Positions 45,413 to 53,736 are shown, numbered from the stretch's first letter. The stretch is 54,937 nt of DNA from Lachnospiraceae bacterium (GCA_024699645.1 JAILPE010000089.1:1-54937); one strand, 5' to 3'. Numbers and translations: made by a program. The notes: generated from the sequence alone by a model not told the origin.

Positions 45413-46045
45413 ATGAACAATTTAAAAATCGTAGGAACAAGGGGAAAGAAGCAAAAAAAAGCAATTAAGCTTCTTGGGTTTCTGGGAGTGGCCGTCTTTG
45501 CAGTCTGTTTGTTGATCATTTTTATTCCTTTGGGTTTGGGTTCGGGAAATGCGTTTGCCGGAGAAAATCTCGGTCCGCCGGGAACAGACTTCCCCGGCGA
45601 CCCGAATCCGTCAGAAACGATTCCGGCTGTAGATAACGGATCCGCAGAATTGGGGAGTGATCCGATTATCGGCCGGATATCAACTGTTGATGAAGACGAA
45701 AGGGAAATATCGTTCGGGCCCATAGGGATCGGTCCCAATATTCAAACAGGTGATTACATAGACATTCGCTTGATGTGCGCTGACGGGACGGATTATGTTG
45801 TTGTATCGAAAAAAGAATTGCTCGATTACAACGCAGCTACGGGGATGTCCGTTCTCAGAGTTCATGAGAGTGAATTGTTGACACTCAACAGTGCGATGGC
45901 TGACCGTAATACCATAGCGGGGGTTACATTGTATGCGGCCAGATATGTGGATCCGCTCCGTCAGGAAGCGGCCGATATCTCGTACCGTCCCAATGAAGCG
46001 GTGAGCGATCAAATAAGGGGGAGAAATGATGTTATTGGAAGATAG
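45413..46045 (+). CDS. CpaB/RcpC-like SAF-domain protein of the Tad-like operon
   Basis: 210 residues. A basic N terminus, a membrane helix (about 20-43), a Pro/Gly-rich stretch, then a small beta domain: IGPNIQTGDYIDIRLMCADG, a pattern like the SAF domain of CpaB, followed by a helix-rich end. CpaB helps assemble Flp pili at the cell surface; in a Gram-positive without a secretin its role is unclear. GGGGG lies 5 nt before the ATG. First gene of a run of tightly spaced genes; it overlaps the next by 20 nt. Confidence 0.6.
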   Translation: MNNLKIVGTRGKKQKKAIKLLGFLGVAVFAVCLLIIFIPLGLGSGNAFAGENLGPPGTDFPGDPNPSETIPAVDNGSAELGSDPIIGRISTVDEDEREISFGPIGIGPNIQTGDYIDIRLMCADGTDYVVVSKKELLDYNAATGMSVLRVHESELLTLNSAMADRNTIAGVTLYAARYVDPLRQEAADISYRPNEAVSDQIRGRNDVIGR

Positions 46046-46697
46046 GTATATGGTTGCTTTTTGCGGCGACTGTATGGAGGATATAGTCATTTATGTATCG
46101 GGACTTCTGACAAGACTGGGGTTTAGCTGCGGTATAGCGGATTTTACGAGAGAAAAGAGAATATCGTCTTATATCCCGATACCGAGACCACAGGGTATAG
46201 ATAAGCACACAACATATATGGGGACGGTTTATTTACCGTGTGACGATGATACGATACTTGACTCGGAAATGTTTGTTTCGGATGTTGTGATCTGCCTTTG
46301 TGACAATATTTCGGACGAAAGACTGGCACAGGTAAAGATGGACAAGACATATCTTGTGCTCAACGAAAACATATACTCGCTTAGAAGCGAGAGTGCACGC
46401 GAAAAATTCATAGGATCGCCCGACGGGATAGTGATAAGAAACTATACGGGGCAGAGTCTCGGACTTATCACAATGATAGGAAGTAAGTACGGTATCAAAA
46501 ACATATACGCGCTCGAATACGACAGTGTTGATGCGGTTACACTTTTTAGAAAGGGAATATGCAACAACACAGAGACATACAGAGTCTCGCCCGGAATGAG
46601 AGAGGTCGTAAGAGGTCTGATCTCCGAGATACTTCCGGGGATGGATGAGATAATCGTCGGTAAGGCCGTTACAAGATTGTTCGGGAGATGGAGGTAA
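46026..46697 (+). CDS. ParA/TadZ-fold-like protein without P-loop
   Basis: 223 residues, soluble. The order of segments resembles a ParA/MinD fold: a first strand YMVAFCGD, then a helix but no glycine-lysine loop, a second strand GIADFTREKRISSYIP where ParA has its LLVDLD strand, and later DVVICLCDN and TYLVLNENIYSLR. It thus looks like a TadZ-type protein that lost nucleotide binding, or TadZ's receiver-like half as a separate protein. GGGGAGA precedes the ATG (46026; a second ATG follows at 46029). The assignment is structural guesswork. Confidence 0.45.
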   Translation: MMLLEDRYMVAFCGDCMEDIVIYVSGLLTRLGFSCGIADFTREKRISSYIPIPRPQGIDKHTTYMGTVYLPCDDDTILDSEMFVSDVVICLCDNISDERLAQVKMDKTYLVLNENIYSLRSESAREKFIGSPDGIVIRNYTGQSLGLITMIGSKYGIKNIYALEYDSVDAVTLFRKGICNNTETYRVSPGMREVVRGLISEILPGMDEIIVGKAVTRLFGRWR

Positions 46698-46701
46698 CTG
46701 C

Positions 46702-47478
46702 ATGAGGATCGCTTTCTGGAGCCCCATGCATGGATGCGGAGTGACAGCAGGTATGCTCGCTGCGGCCGTTGCCTTTGCCAATAATGGAAGGAGTCTTCTC
46801 GTTACCCAAACCCATTACTGCATGAACAACCTTGAGTTACCGCTACTGCCGGTCGGGAAGGGTGAAAAGATGCTGGAAGGGAAAGGCATAGATTCCCTTG
46901 TCAGAGACTTTAAATCCGGGCAGATGGCTGAAAAACAGATCATTGAAAACACGATAAAGATATCCGAAAATCTGAGCCTTTTACCGGGAGGTAAAAACAG
47001 GTGCAGGGAACTTTATGATGACAAGCATACACGACAGGTCGAGAGAAGGATACTAAGCCTGGCTCACGATACATTCGGGAACATGTTTACGGAACTGAAT
47101 CCGGGTTATTCGCACAGAACCGTAGAACAGATAGAAATGACCGATCTTCTTGTGATATGTATAAAGCAGAACATACGCATGCTTGACGAGCTTGAGCACT
47201 GGGGAGTCCCCGAGGGAAAGAAAAAAACGATCTTTCTTATTGGGATGTATGACAAAAGAAGCAGATATTCATCAAGGTATATTGAAGGTAAATACGGTTT
47301 CATGAAGAAGAAAAAGGTATATACCTTACCGTATCTGAGTGATTATCTTGATGCGATAAACAACTGTCATGTTTCGGAATTTTTAATTGAAGGTTTGTGC
47401 TGCAGCTGGAAAGGAAAAGAGAAGGAATTCTTCGATGCGGTCGGAAAGATCTCCGACGGGATAGGAGAATGCTTATGA
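46702..47478 (+). CDS. TadZ/CpaE-like protein with degenerate P-loop
   Basis: 258 residues, soluble. The start MRIAFWSPMHGCGVTAGMLA corresponds to the ParA/MinD deviant Walker A, where KGGVGKT would be expected; here it reads HGCGVTA, with both lysines missing. The second strand SLLVTQTHYC and a later DLLVICIKQN fit the fold. TadZ positions the Tad machine at the pole. It follows the previous ParA-like gene by 4 nt and its TGA overlaps the ATPase gene's ATG, consistent with one operon and coupled translation. Confidence 0.6.
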   Translation: MRIAFWSPMHGCGVTAGMLAAAVAFANNGRSLLVTQTHYCMNNLELPLLPVGKGEKMLEGKGIDSLVRDFKSGQMAEKQIIENTIKISENLSLLPGGKNRCRELYDDKHTRQVERRILSLAHDTFGNMFTELNPGYSHRTVEQIEMTDLLVICIKQNIRMLDELEHWGVPEGKKKTIFLIGMYDKRSRYSSRYIEGKYGFMKKKKVYTLPYLSDYLDAINNCHVSEFLIEGLCCSWKGKEKEFFDAVGKISDGIGECL

Positions 47479-49079
47479 TATGGATCGTACTTTTTATCGC
47501 AGCAGGAGCGACTCTGATATTTTTGATCATGTACCTTCCGGGAAAGAGTAAGAAGAAGGACCGCGAGCCGCCTCCCGAGAACCTTGACGAATTATGTGTC
47601 AGAGTAAGGGATAAGATCGATGCATTGCTCCTTGATACCGAGACGGATAACGAAAAGGAAAGGCTGCGGATAATGCGTGCAGTGAGAGAAGCGTGCCTTG
47701 GTGATCAAAGTGAAAGGGAGTTCTTGAAGGACCTGATTAAATCGCTGATCATCGAAATGCTCGGAGACAGATACGGAAGAGGAAATTTATTTATCCCGTT
47801 TGATGACCCGGACAAGATGAACGCGCTTATGATGTTTGAACATCTGTATATGAAGCTGGCATCGGAGGGAGACAGGGGTGTCTTTGCCCGGATGGTGAAA
47901 AAATACGGATGGAACGAACTAAACATCATTACTTCGGAAGACATAAAAAAAGCGTATGATATCGGACCTGTATCGGGGAATTACAACGAAATGCTCGACA
48001 CGCTCGTTCAAAGAGTATATGAGCTGTTATACGGGCACGATTGTACTGATCTTTTGATTAATGATACATCAATAGACGGTGTCAGCGCGGGGGTCGGAGG
48101 AAAAACAAGGTTTGAGTACGATTACCTCAGTATCCTTGAATCCGGAGAAAACAGGGCAAGCAGGTCGTTTGATACGGTGTATTGTGTTTACGAGGGCCGA
48201 ACGATCAGGATGAGATTCCTTTCGTTCGGAAACAATGCGGCATTGGAACGTGTGGTAAAGAATATATACAGATATAATTCGAGAGCTGCATTGTCACAAA
48301 AAAATCCCGTTATCCATGCCACGATGAAAGACAACTCACGTGTAATGGTATCCCGACCTCCGGTGTCGGACGGGTATGCATTTTATGTGAGAAAATACAG
48401 AAGTTCATCGCCGGCAGATATAAAATCGCTTCTTGTACACGAGGGAGCGGAGGAAGTTATAGAAATACTTACATCTCTTGTCAGGACGGAGCAGAGTTTT
48501 TGTATCTCCGGAAATACAGGAGGCGGAAAAACCACTCTTCTAAAAGCACTCGTTGCGTATATAGATCCTTTATATGCGATCAGAGTTGTAGAAAGTTCTT
48601 TTGAGCTTGATCTAAACAATCTATATCCGGAAAGAAATATCCATATGCTTCAGGAAAGAGGAGAATTCAGTATATATGATGCCATCACGGCAACAAAAAA
48701 GATGGATACTGACGTCCTGCTTATCGGAGAAGTCAACGAGCCCAAAGTTGCAGGCGCGTTTATACAGATATCTCAATCGGGATCCCGTATGGCGATAACA
48801 ACGCTTCATCATGAAACCACCAAGAAGCTTATCGAGTATATGCGCAATGCTCTTATGTGTGAATTTGGTATCAATGATGCTTCCGTGGCCGAGAAACAGG
48901 TGGTCGACAGCATCAGTTATGACGTTCACATGGTAAGAGATACCCGCGGACGCCATTATGTCGAGAGGATCACTAAGATCATACCGAACGATTCGCAACA
49001 TTCGCCTTTTTATAAACTTGTGGATCTGATCGTATTTGATCCGAGCGCTTCCCGTTACGTAAAGACATCTTTTGAATGA
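47475..49079 (+). CDS. CpaF/TadA-type secretion ATPase with N-terminal membrane segment
   Basis: About 534 residues; classical CpaF is 450-500 and soluble. Residues 3-22 form a strong hydrophobic helix, then a basic KSKKKDR anchor. Walker A SGNTGGGKTT with Lys352, the Glu of the Walker B region (LLIGEVN, Glu419) and the His box TTLHHE (443-447) are intact, so it should hydrolyse ATP to power pilin polymerisation. The ATG at 47475 overlaps the previous stop (ATGA) with GGAG 9 nt upstream; longer in-frame starts lie inside the preceding gene. The membrane segment is unusual. Confidence 0.85.
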   Translation: MIWIVLFIAAGATLIFLIMYLPGKSKKKDREPPPENLDELCVRVRDKIDALLLDTETDNEKERLRIMRAVREACLGDQSEREFLKDLIKSLIIEMLGDRYGRGNLFIPFDDPDKMNALMMFEHLYMKLASEGDRGVFARMVKKYGWNELNIITSEDIKKAYDIGPVSGNYNEMLDTLVQRVYELLYGHDCTDLLINDTSIDGVSAGVGGKTRFEYDYLSILESGENRASRSFDTVYCVYEGRTIRMRFLSFGNNAALERVVKNIYRYNSRAALSQKNPVIHATMKDNSRVMVSRPPVSDGYAFYVRKYRSSSPADIKSLLVHEGAEEVIEILTSLVRTEQSFCISGNTGGGKTTLLKALVAYIDPLYAIRVVESSFELDLNNLYPERNIHMLQERGEFSIYDAITATKKMDTDVLLIGEVNEPKVAGAFIQISQSGSRMAITTLHHETTKKLIEYMRNALMCEFGINDASVAEKQVVDSISYDVHMVRDTRGRHYVERITKIIPNDSQHSPFYKLVDLIVFDPSASRYVKTSFE

Positions 49080-49122
49080 TACGGGAAGATACGGAAAGAC
49101 AAAATGCGCGGGAGGAGGCGTA

Positions 49123-50787
49123 ATGTTTAGCATGATTCTTTTTGATGCGGTCGCGGTCGTCCTGGTCATTTATGTGGCAGGATCCGCTTATCTGGCATCG
49201 CGCGCGTGCAGAAGACGACTCAAGTACCTTTCGGAGCTTGAAGAGTATTGTCTTGATCTGCGTCATAAGTTCGGAGAACATGCAATACTTTACGATGCGA
49301 TATTTGCGTCTTTCAATCCGGAGAGAAAAAGGGTAAAAGATTTTGCACATGGGATGACAAGGGTTTTCGGCAATGACAGATCCGTATATATGTCACCTTC
49401 TCTGTTCGGAGAATCGCTCGAGGAACCGTATGAGAAGCTGCTTGTTTCTGTTTGTGCGCTGGTAGATGAATACGGAGACAATGGGGGAAGCTCTCTTGGA
49501 GAAGCCCTGCTGAAGATTGTAATCGATATCAGGGAAGAAAGAAGATATCTGTCAAAAAGGGCACATGGATTTAAGGGTTTGGCGGCTACGGCGGTTATTC
49601 CCTGCCTGTTCGTAAGGTTTCTGGGCAATTGGAGCATGGATACGATACCGTCTCTTGTGTCTTTCTATCATGGCAGAGGCGGTGTTTATATCAGATGTAT
49701 GATATTGGCACTAAGCCTGATATGCGGGATGTTTGTGCAGATCCTTGCCGATCCCGTTATGTTCAGAAGAAAAACGGAGCGCTCGAAAAAGGGGGCGGGT
49801 GTATTAAATGTCCCCGAAGGAAACGGGAATCTTTTGATCGGTTACATTGGGAAAAAGCTGGAGAAGCTCGACATCAGGATCGGTGTTGGCAGGATATTGT
49901 TTATCTCATTTTGTTTCATGGGTCTTTTCTTTTCTGTTTCACTCGGGAGTATTATACTCGGGCATCTTGAGGTAAAACACGACTGTGTATATGACACCTC
50001 GGATATAGAAAACAAACTTGGCATTGCCGATTCGGCACTTATCGGAACAGCTCGTCGGGTTATTCCGCGTTTGATGGAAAATACTGTTGAAAACGGCCGG
50101 AACTACACTGACTCGGAGTTGATCGAAATAATAACGGAAGCCGGAGTGAAGACGGGAGAAGAAGCGGGCAGGGTCGCCATGGAATTCTATGAAAGACTTA
50201 TCTGTTATGAGAACGAGAAGACGGACCTTATCGATGTGCTGTTCGTCATATTTTTCGCCGCAATAGGTTTCTTTCTGCCGATCGGTGTTTTGTTTGCTCT
50301 CGGCTTGGCTCTCGACAGCAGGGTCAGGGAAGAAGTAATGCAGTTCGAGGCGGTTATAGACATAGAGAAGGATATAAACGGAATGACCGTTCCGATCATG
50401 CTCGAGAGTATGCTTTGCTTTGCATCGGTCACGCGAAGGATACTCATAAAGACGATCATGGATTACAGCAGCGGTGAAGAAAAGGCATTTGCAAATATGT
50501 ATGAATACAGCGATGACAGATCGTTCAAAAGACTTGCGGGATTCTTTTTGATGACAGACAAACTTGGGATACGTCATGCTTTTGACGAAGTCAGCGCCGA
50601 ACTTGAGGGAATGCGTGAGGAACGAAGACTTGACAGGGCTATACGAACGGAAGATGAGGTTATGCTTGCGGGGATACTCGGGGTGATTCCGGGAGGACTG
50701 GTTATATTCGGGTATCTTTTGGTACCTTTTATCTCAAGATCGCTTGAAATGTTCAATTCCTACAGCGATTCACTCGGAATGTTCTGA
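49123..50787 (+). CDS. TadB/TadC-like membrane platform protein, single long chain
   Basis: About 554 residues. One hydrophobic segment at the N terminus, two helices at about 160-210, one at about 265-290, two at about 370-400 and one at the end (GGLVIFGYLLVPFIS). Two T2SSF-like cytoplasmic helical regions flank the central helices, so it resembles TadB and TadC joined in one chain. The membrane platform couples the ATPase to the pilin. I start at 49123 because GGGAGGAGG lies upstream; an ATG at 49072 overlaps the ATPase gene. Its last codons are duplicated downstream. Confidence 0.65.
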   Translation: MFSMILFDAVAVVLVIYVAGSAYLASRACRRRLKYLSELEEYCLDLRHKFGEHAILYDAIFASFNPERKRVKDFAHGMTRVFGNDRSVYMSPSLFGESLEEPYEKLLVSVCALVDEYGDNGGSSLGEALLKIVIDIREERRYLSKRAHGFKGLAATAVIPCLFVRFLGNWSMDTIPSLVSFYHGRGGVYIRCMILALSLICGMFVQILADPVMFRRKTERSKKGAGVLNVPEGNGNLLIGYIGKKLEKLDIRIGVGRILFISFCFMGLFFSVSLGSIILGHLEVKHDCVYDTSDIENKLGIADSALIGTARRVIPRLMENTVENGRNYTDSELIEIITEAGVKTGEEAGRVAMEFYERLICYENEKTDLIDVLFVIFFAAIGFFLPIGVLFALGLALDSRVREEVMQFEAVIDIEKDINGMTVPIMLESMLCFASVTRRILIKTIMDYSSGEEKAFANMYEYSDDRSFKRLAGFFLMTDKLGIRHAFDEVSAELEGMREERRLDRAIRTEDEVMLAGILGVIPGGLVIFGYLLVPFISRSLEMFNSYSDSLGMF

Positions 50788-50851
50788 TGAGCGGAACAGG
50801 GAGGTATTGAGCCGGAGAATGTTCTGATGAGCGGAGCGGGGAGGTTTTGAG
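50777..50851 (+). repeat. 40-bp tandem duplication at a gene junction
   Basis: 35-nt segments at 50777-50811 and 50817-50851 (period 40) match except at four positions. Each contains GAATGTTCTGATGAGC, the last codons and stop of the platform gene, and a GGGAGG ribosome site; the second copy serves the next gene. Confidence 0.85.
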
Positions 50852-50852
50852 T

Positions 50853-51335
50853 TTGATAATAAGAAACAGATTTGAGGCAGTGGGGCAGTCTTTGATATTC
50901 GCTGCCGGAGTGATTGTGGCGCTTGTCTTTGTCAGCATTATGATCATGGAATTTGAGAATTCAAAAAAATTGTCGGATGCGGTAAGCGAAAACATGCTCG
51001 AATTGACTTCCGACATAAAAGACAGCGGGATCATGATGTATGACGGCGTAAAAGTGACGGGAGCCGATGTCCTGAATTTCGGGAAAAAGTATTTCTACGA
51101 TACCGGAAGCTCGCGATCGTTTGTCATGGTCGTGACGACAGAATCCGGAACAACACTCGAGATCGAAGGGAAAGAGGATATGAGATCGCTGGTGCGGGCA
51201 AGTGCTTTGACCGATGCCAATGAAGGAGCGGGGGTGTCGAACACGTCGTCTGTCGATCCGTTGTCAAGCTACATAGGGGATGTGATACGCAATGAAAACG
51301 GGATGATCACTTCCGTGATATTCACATATGTATAA
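50853..51335 (+). CDS. pilin-like protein 1
   Basis: About 160 residues beginning with TTG at 50853, which has GGGAGG 8 nt upstream; this start gives the N terminus MIIRNRFE, in register with MINRNRIE of the paralogue. A membrane helix (about 13-34) is followed by an extracytoplasmic domain with MMYDGVKVTGADVLNF and the C-terminal IGDVIRNENGMITSVIF. The same two blocks occur in the next gene. No Gly precedes the pilin-like Glu8, so standard prepilin cleavage is not evident. Likely a structural subunit of the Tad-like fibre or pseudopilus. Confidence 0.6.
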   Translation: MIIRNRFEAVGQSLIFAAGVIVALVFVSIMIMEFENSKKLSDAVSENMLELTSDIKDSGIMMYDGVKVTGADVLNFGKKYFYDTGSSRSFVMVVTTESGTTLEIEGKEDMRSLVRASALTDANEGAGVSNTSSVDPLSSYIGDVIRNENGMITSVIFTYV

Positions 51336-51372
51336 GGCTTTGCTTCTCTAAGGCAGAATTTCGCTAAGAGAG

Positions 51373-51401
51373 TTGCATGGCAAACGTAAAATCAATATGA
51401 G
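51373..51401 (+). promoter_or_regulatory. possible internal promoter before pilin-like gene 2
   Basis: TTGCAT (51373-51378), 17 nt, TATGAG (51396-51401) in a 121-nt gap, the largest in the operon. An extra promoter would fit a more abundant subunit. Confidence 0.3.
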
Positions 51402-51456
51402 ATAGTGTCAAATGATCCATGAAAAAACTGAATCAATACGAAAGGAAGAGAAGGTT

Positions 51457-51975
51457 ATGATAAACAGAAACAGAATAGAGATCAGTGTTAAAGGGCTGAT
51501 CCTTGCGGTAGTGGTGATAATCGCGCTTATCCTCAGTGCTATCGCGCTTTATATGGTAACGAAGGCAAAGGGGACGATCAATGACGGTAATACACAATAT
51601 TCCGAGCTTATGAGCGATTATTCGGAAATCAGTGCCACACTTTATGACGGACTATACGTTTCGGGAGAGAAGGTCAGGGATGTGATAGATAAGATGACAC
51701 GCAGTGATGTTATATCCGTGACCGTATCCACAAAGCTTAACCAGAAAGGAACGACACCGGGAGGGACAACTTATGCCGGAGCGGATCACGAGGCTTCTTC
51801 GTATGATATGACATCCCTGACGAAGAGAATACAGGGATCGAGAACTTCGCCTTATGATGCGAAGGAATATTCGCCCGCGGACGATAATTACATCAACCCT
51901 TCGGCGACCTTTGTCGGGAAGGTTTATAAAAATCAAAACGGAATGGTGGTAAACATCACCTTTTCACAACAATGA
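51457..51975 (+). CDS. pilin-like protein 2 (paralogue of the preceding gene)
   Basis: 172 residues. N terminus MINRNRIE, a membrane helix (about 12-33), then LYDGLYVSGEKVRDVI and the C-terminal VGKVYKNQNGMVVNITF, paralogous to protein 1, with a Ser/Thr/Gly/Tyr-rich central loop (about 105-150). AGAAGG lies before the ATG at 51457; an ATG at 51412 is weaker. Probably an extracytoplasmic subunit, perhaps the main one. Confidence 0.6.
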   Translation: MINRNRIEISVKGLILAVVVIIALILSAIALYMVTKAKGTINDGNTQYSELMSDYSEISATLYDGLYVSGEKVRDVIDKMTRSDVISVTVSTKLNQKGTTPGGTTYAGADHEASSYDMTSLTKRIQGSRTSPYDAKEYSPADDNYINPSATFVGKVYKNQNGMVVNITFSQQ

Positions 51976-51976
51976 T

Positions 51977-52456
51977 ATGACAGCACTGAAGTATGTGACA
52001 GGTTTGTTCGCGATATTCATGCTTATGCTTTTTCCGGTAAAGATAAAGGTGGCGGACATCTGCGAGGACTCGGTCGACCGTGTTGAGGCATATGTATCGT
52101 CGTTTGCGGATGAAGTATCGGCTGAGAAAAAAATAGATATGGCAGGAGTGGAAAAGCTTGCGGGATTGCTGGCAGTCGAACCCGATATTTTTGATCTGAG
52201 AATAACCGTTGCCATAAAGCATCTTGTACCGGGAGGAGGGAGTTACAGTGTCGGTATCGATCATGATGAGATCACAGATATTCTGGAAAGAGAGGGACAG
52301 TTAAGTCTCAGCGAGGGTGATAGTTTGTATATCGATGTTTCGGTGGTGGAGCCTTCGGTTTTTTCCCGTATGGCGGGCAGGTATAAAAACGAGAGGGAAA
52401 GAAAAGCCGGAAAAATCAGTATCGGAAGACGCATTAGATGGGAGAAGCTCAGATGA
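51977..52456 (+). CDS. small one-span protein of the Tad-like operon
   Basis: 159 residues. An N-terminal hydrophobic helix (about 8-24), then an extracytoplasmic part: DRVEAYVSSFADEVSAEKKI, resembling the FSDAVEVAVDDACEYL region of the last gene of the operon, and a beta-rich C-terminal part ending in a basic stretch. It could be a minor pseudopilin or TadE/F-like protein. It starts 1 nt after the preceding stop, and its TGA overlaps the next ATG. Confidence 0.5.
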   Translation: MTALKYVTGLFAIFMLMLFPVKIKVADICEDSVDRVEAYVSSFADEVSAEKKIDMAGVEKLAGLLAVEPDIFDLRITVAIKHLVPGGGSYSVGIDHDEITDILEREGQLSLSEGDSLYIDVSVVEPSVFSRMAGRYKNERERKAGKISIGRRIRWEKLR

Positions 52457-52635
52457 ATGTGATCAGAAAAATGATCGTTGGGGGTTCTGTCGCGATAATC
52501 TTTATCTGTTTTGTTACCCTTTTGATCTTTGCTTCGAGGAACAGGGAAAAGCTTGAACGATCGATATATCGTGAAAACAGGCTTGAAAGATTGATACCTA
52601 TTAGCGAGATAGATTTGAAGGACAGACACCTGTAA
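52453..52635 (+). CDS. 60-residue membrane protein
   Basis: 60 residues: a membrane helix (about 8-27) followed by a charged segment (SRNREKLERSIYRENRLERL). It starts at ATG 52453 in an ATGA overlap with the previous gene. Size and topology resemble small TadE/TadF-like or accessory pilus proteins. No family recognised. Confidence 0.5.
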   Translation: MNVIRKMIVGGSVAIIFICFVTLLIFASRNREKLERSIYRENRLERLIPISEIDLKDRHL

Positions 52636-52666
52636 GAAAGATGAATTTGAGAGACAGACACATATA
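52611..52666 (+). repeat. 32-bp-period tandem near-duplication
   Basis: ATTTGAAGGACAGACACCT (52613-52631) and ATTTGAGAGACAGACACAT (52645-52663) match at 16 of 19 positions. The duplicate spans the end of one small gene and the start region of the next. Confidence 0.7.
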
Positions 52667-53037
52667 TGAGAGATGGTTTTGTAAGACTGATGATCTTAAT
52701 GGTCATATTTGTGACCGGTTTCTCCGCTATTGCGCGGGTTGATACGGAAAGGCTGTATTTTGATGAGGCCAAGATCGATGCGAGGTCTTTTATGCGGACA
52801 ATGTGCAGGATGGGAGAGGTAACACGCGCTTCTTACACAGCGTTTATGAATGAACTGCCACGAGGGATCGGATCTTTTGATGTTAAGATAAACGGACCTA
52901 ACGGACCGATCGAAGAGAAAAAAATCTGCGAAGGCATAGCTTATGAGTTCGACAAGGGAGATGAGATAATTCTCGAAATGCTTTATAAAGACCGTGTCTT
53001 TGTGTGCAGGGGGATGGTAAACGGGATCAGGAGATGA
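52666..53037 (+). CDS. small one-span protein of the Tad-like operon
   Basis: 123 residues. N-terminal hydrophobic helix (about 6-24), then RSFMRTMCRMGEVTRASYTAFMNEL, a helix such as those following the anchor in pilin-like proteins, and a beta-rich end with two cysteines. The ribosome site is weak and lies inside the tandem duplication. Its stop overlaps the next ATG. Minor pilin-like is the best guess. Confidence 0.5.
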   Translation: MRDGFVRLMILMVIFVTGFSAIARVDTERLYFDEAKIDARSFMRTMCRMGEVTRASYTAFMNELPRGIGSFDVKINGPNGPIEEKKICEGIAYEFDKGDEIILEMLYKDRVFVCRGMVNGIRR

Positions 53038-53618
53038 GGATAGAGATTTTTACGGGAACTTTGATCGTTATACTTTCGGTTTTGCTGGTCGTGGGTGAAA
53101 TGGCATTGATCGAGCACAGATCGGTCATGAGGATGTACAATAGGTTTTCTGATGCGGTAGAGGTTGCCGTCGATGATGCCTGTGAGTATCTCGGACCGGT
53201 CGCTTCGGATAACGAAATTGACCTCGGCGGTGCAGAATACATTGAAGAAGTATTTCTGGAGTCATTGGCAGCGGCACTCGGACTGGACAGCTCCGTTGCC
53301 GGGAAAAAGCTTGCGGATATGACCGATCTGTTTGTGATATCAAACGGGAAAGGTCTGATGCTGGTGCACCGGACTAGTCAGAGAGGCAAATGGAAGACTT
53401 TCGAAAACGTAGAAACGGCCGATGAAGCAGCCGATATAATCATGCAAAATACGGGAAAGAAATTTTTCCTGCCAGATAAAACAGGATTGATACAAAACAA
53501 AGCAGCAGAAGGAATGTCGGTACTTGTCCTTACTACATTTGCCGGAGGAAGGGGTATCACAGGTAACAGGAATTTTATCTGTATAAGAAATTCACAGCTC
53601 AAGAGGAAAGTATCATGA
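53034..53618 (+). CDS. one-span pilin-like/TadE-like protein
   Basis: 194 residues. Membrane helix at about 6-25 (TLIVILSVLLVVGEMALIE), then a helix NRFSDAVEVAVDDACEYL and a mixed domain. The anchor followed by a helix with acidic residues is as in TadE/TadG-type proteins. It starts at 53034 in an ATGA overlap, with CAGGAG before it, and is the last gene of the operon, which ends near a strong bidirectional terminator. Confidence 0.5.
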   Translation: MRIEIFTGTLIVILSVLLVVGEMALIEHRSVMRMYNRFSDAVEVAVDDACEYLGPVASDNEIDLGGAEYIEEVFLESLAAALGLDSSVAGKKLADMTDLFVISNGKGLMLVHRTSQRGKWKTFENVETADEAADIIMQNTGKKFFLPDKTGLIQNKAAEGMSVLVLTTFAGGRGITGNRNFICIRNSQLKRKVS

Positions 53619-53736
53619 GCAAACTCAAGAGAAAGGCATCATGACCAAATGGAGTAATTTCTGTTTTATGTTTGATAATTGCAGTATTACAAATTGATAA
53701 TTGCCGTTTTACGGGGGTTATAGACATGGACACAAA

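Noticed and set aside
45369-45416. 15-codon frame overlapping the CpaB-like start as ATGA
   Set aside because: It has no ribosome site, and the CpaB-like gene has a good one of its own.
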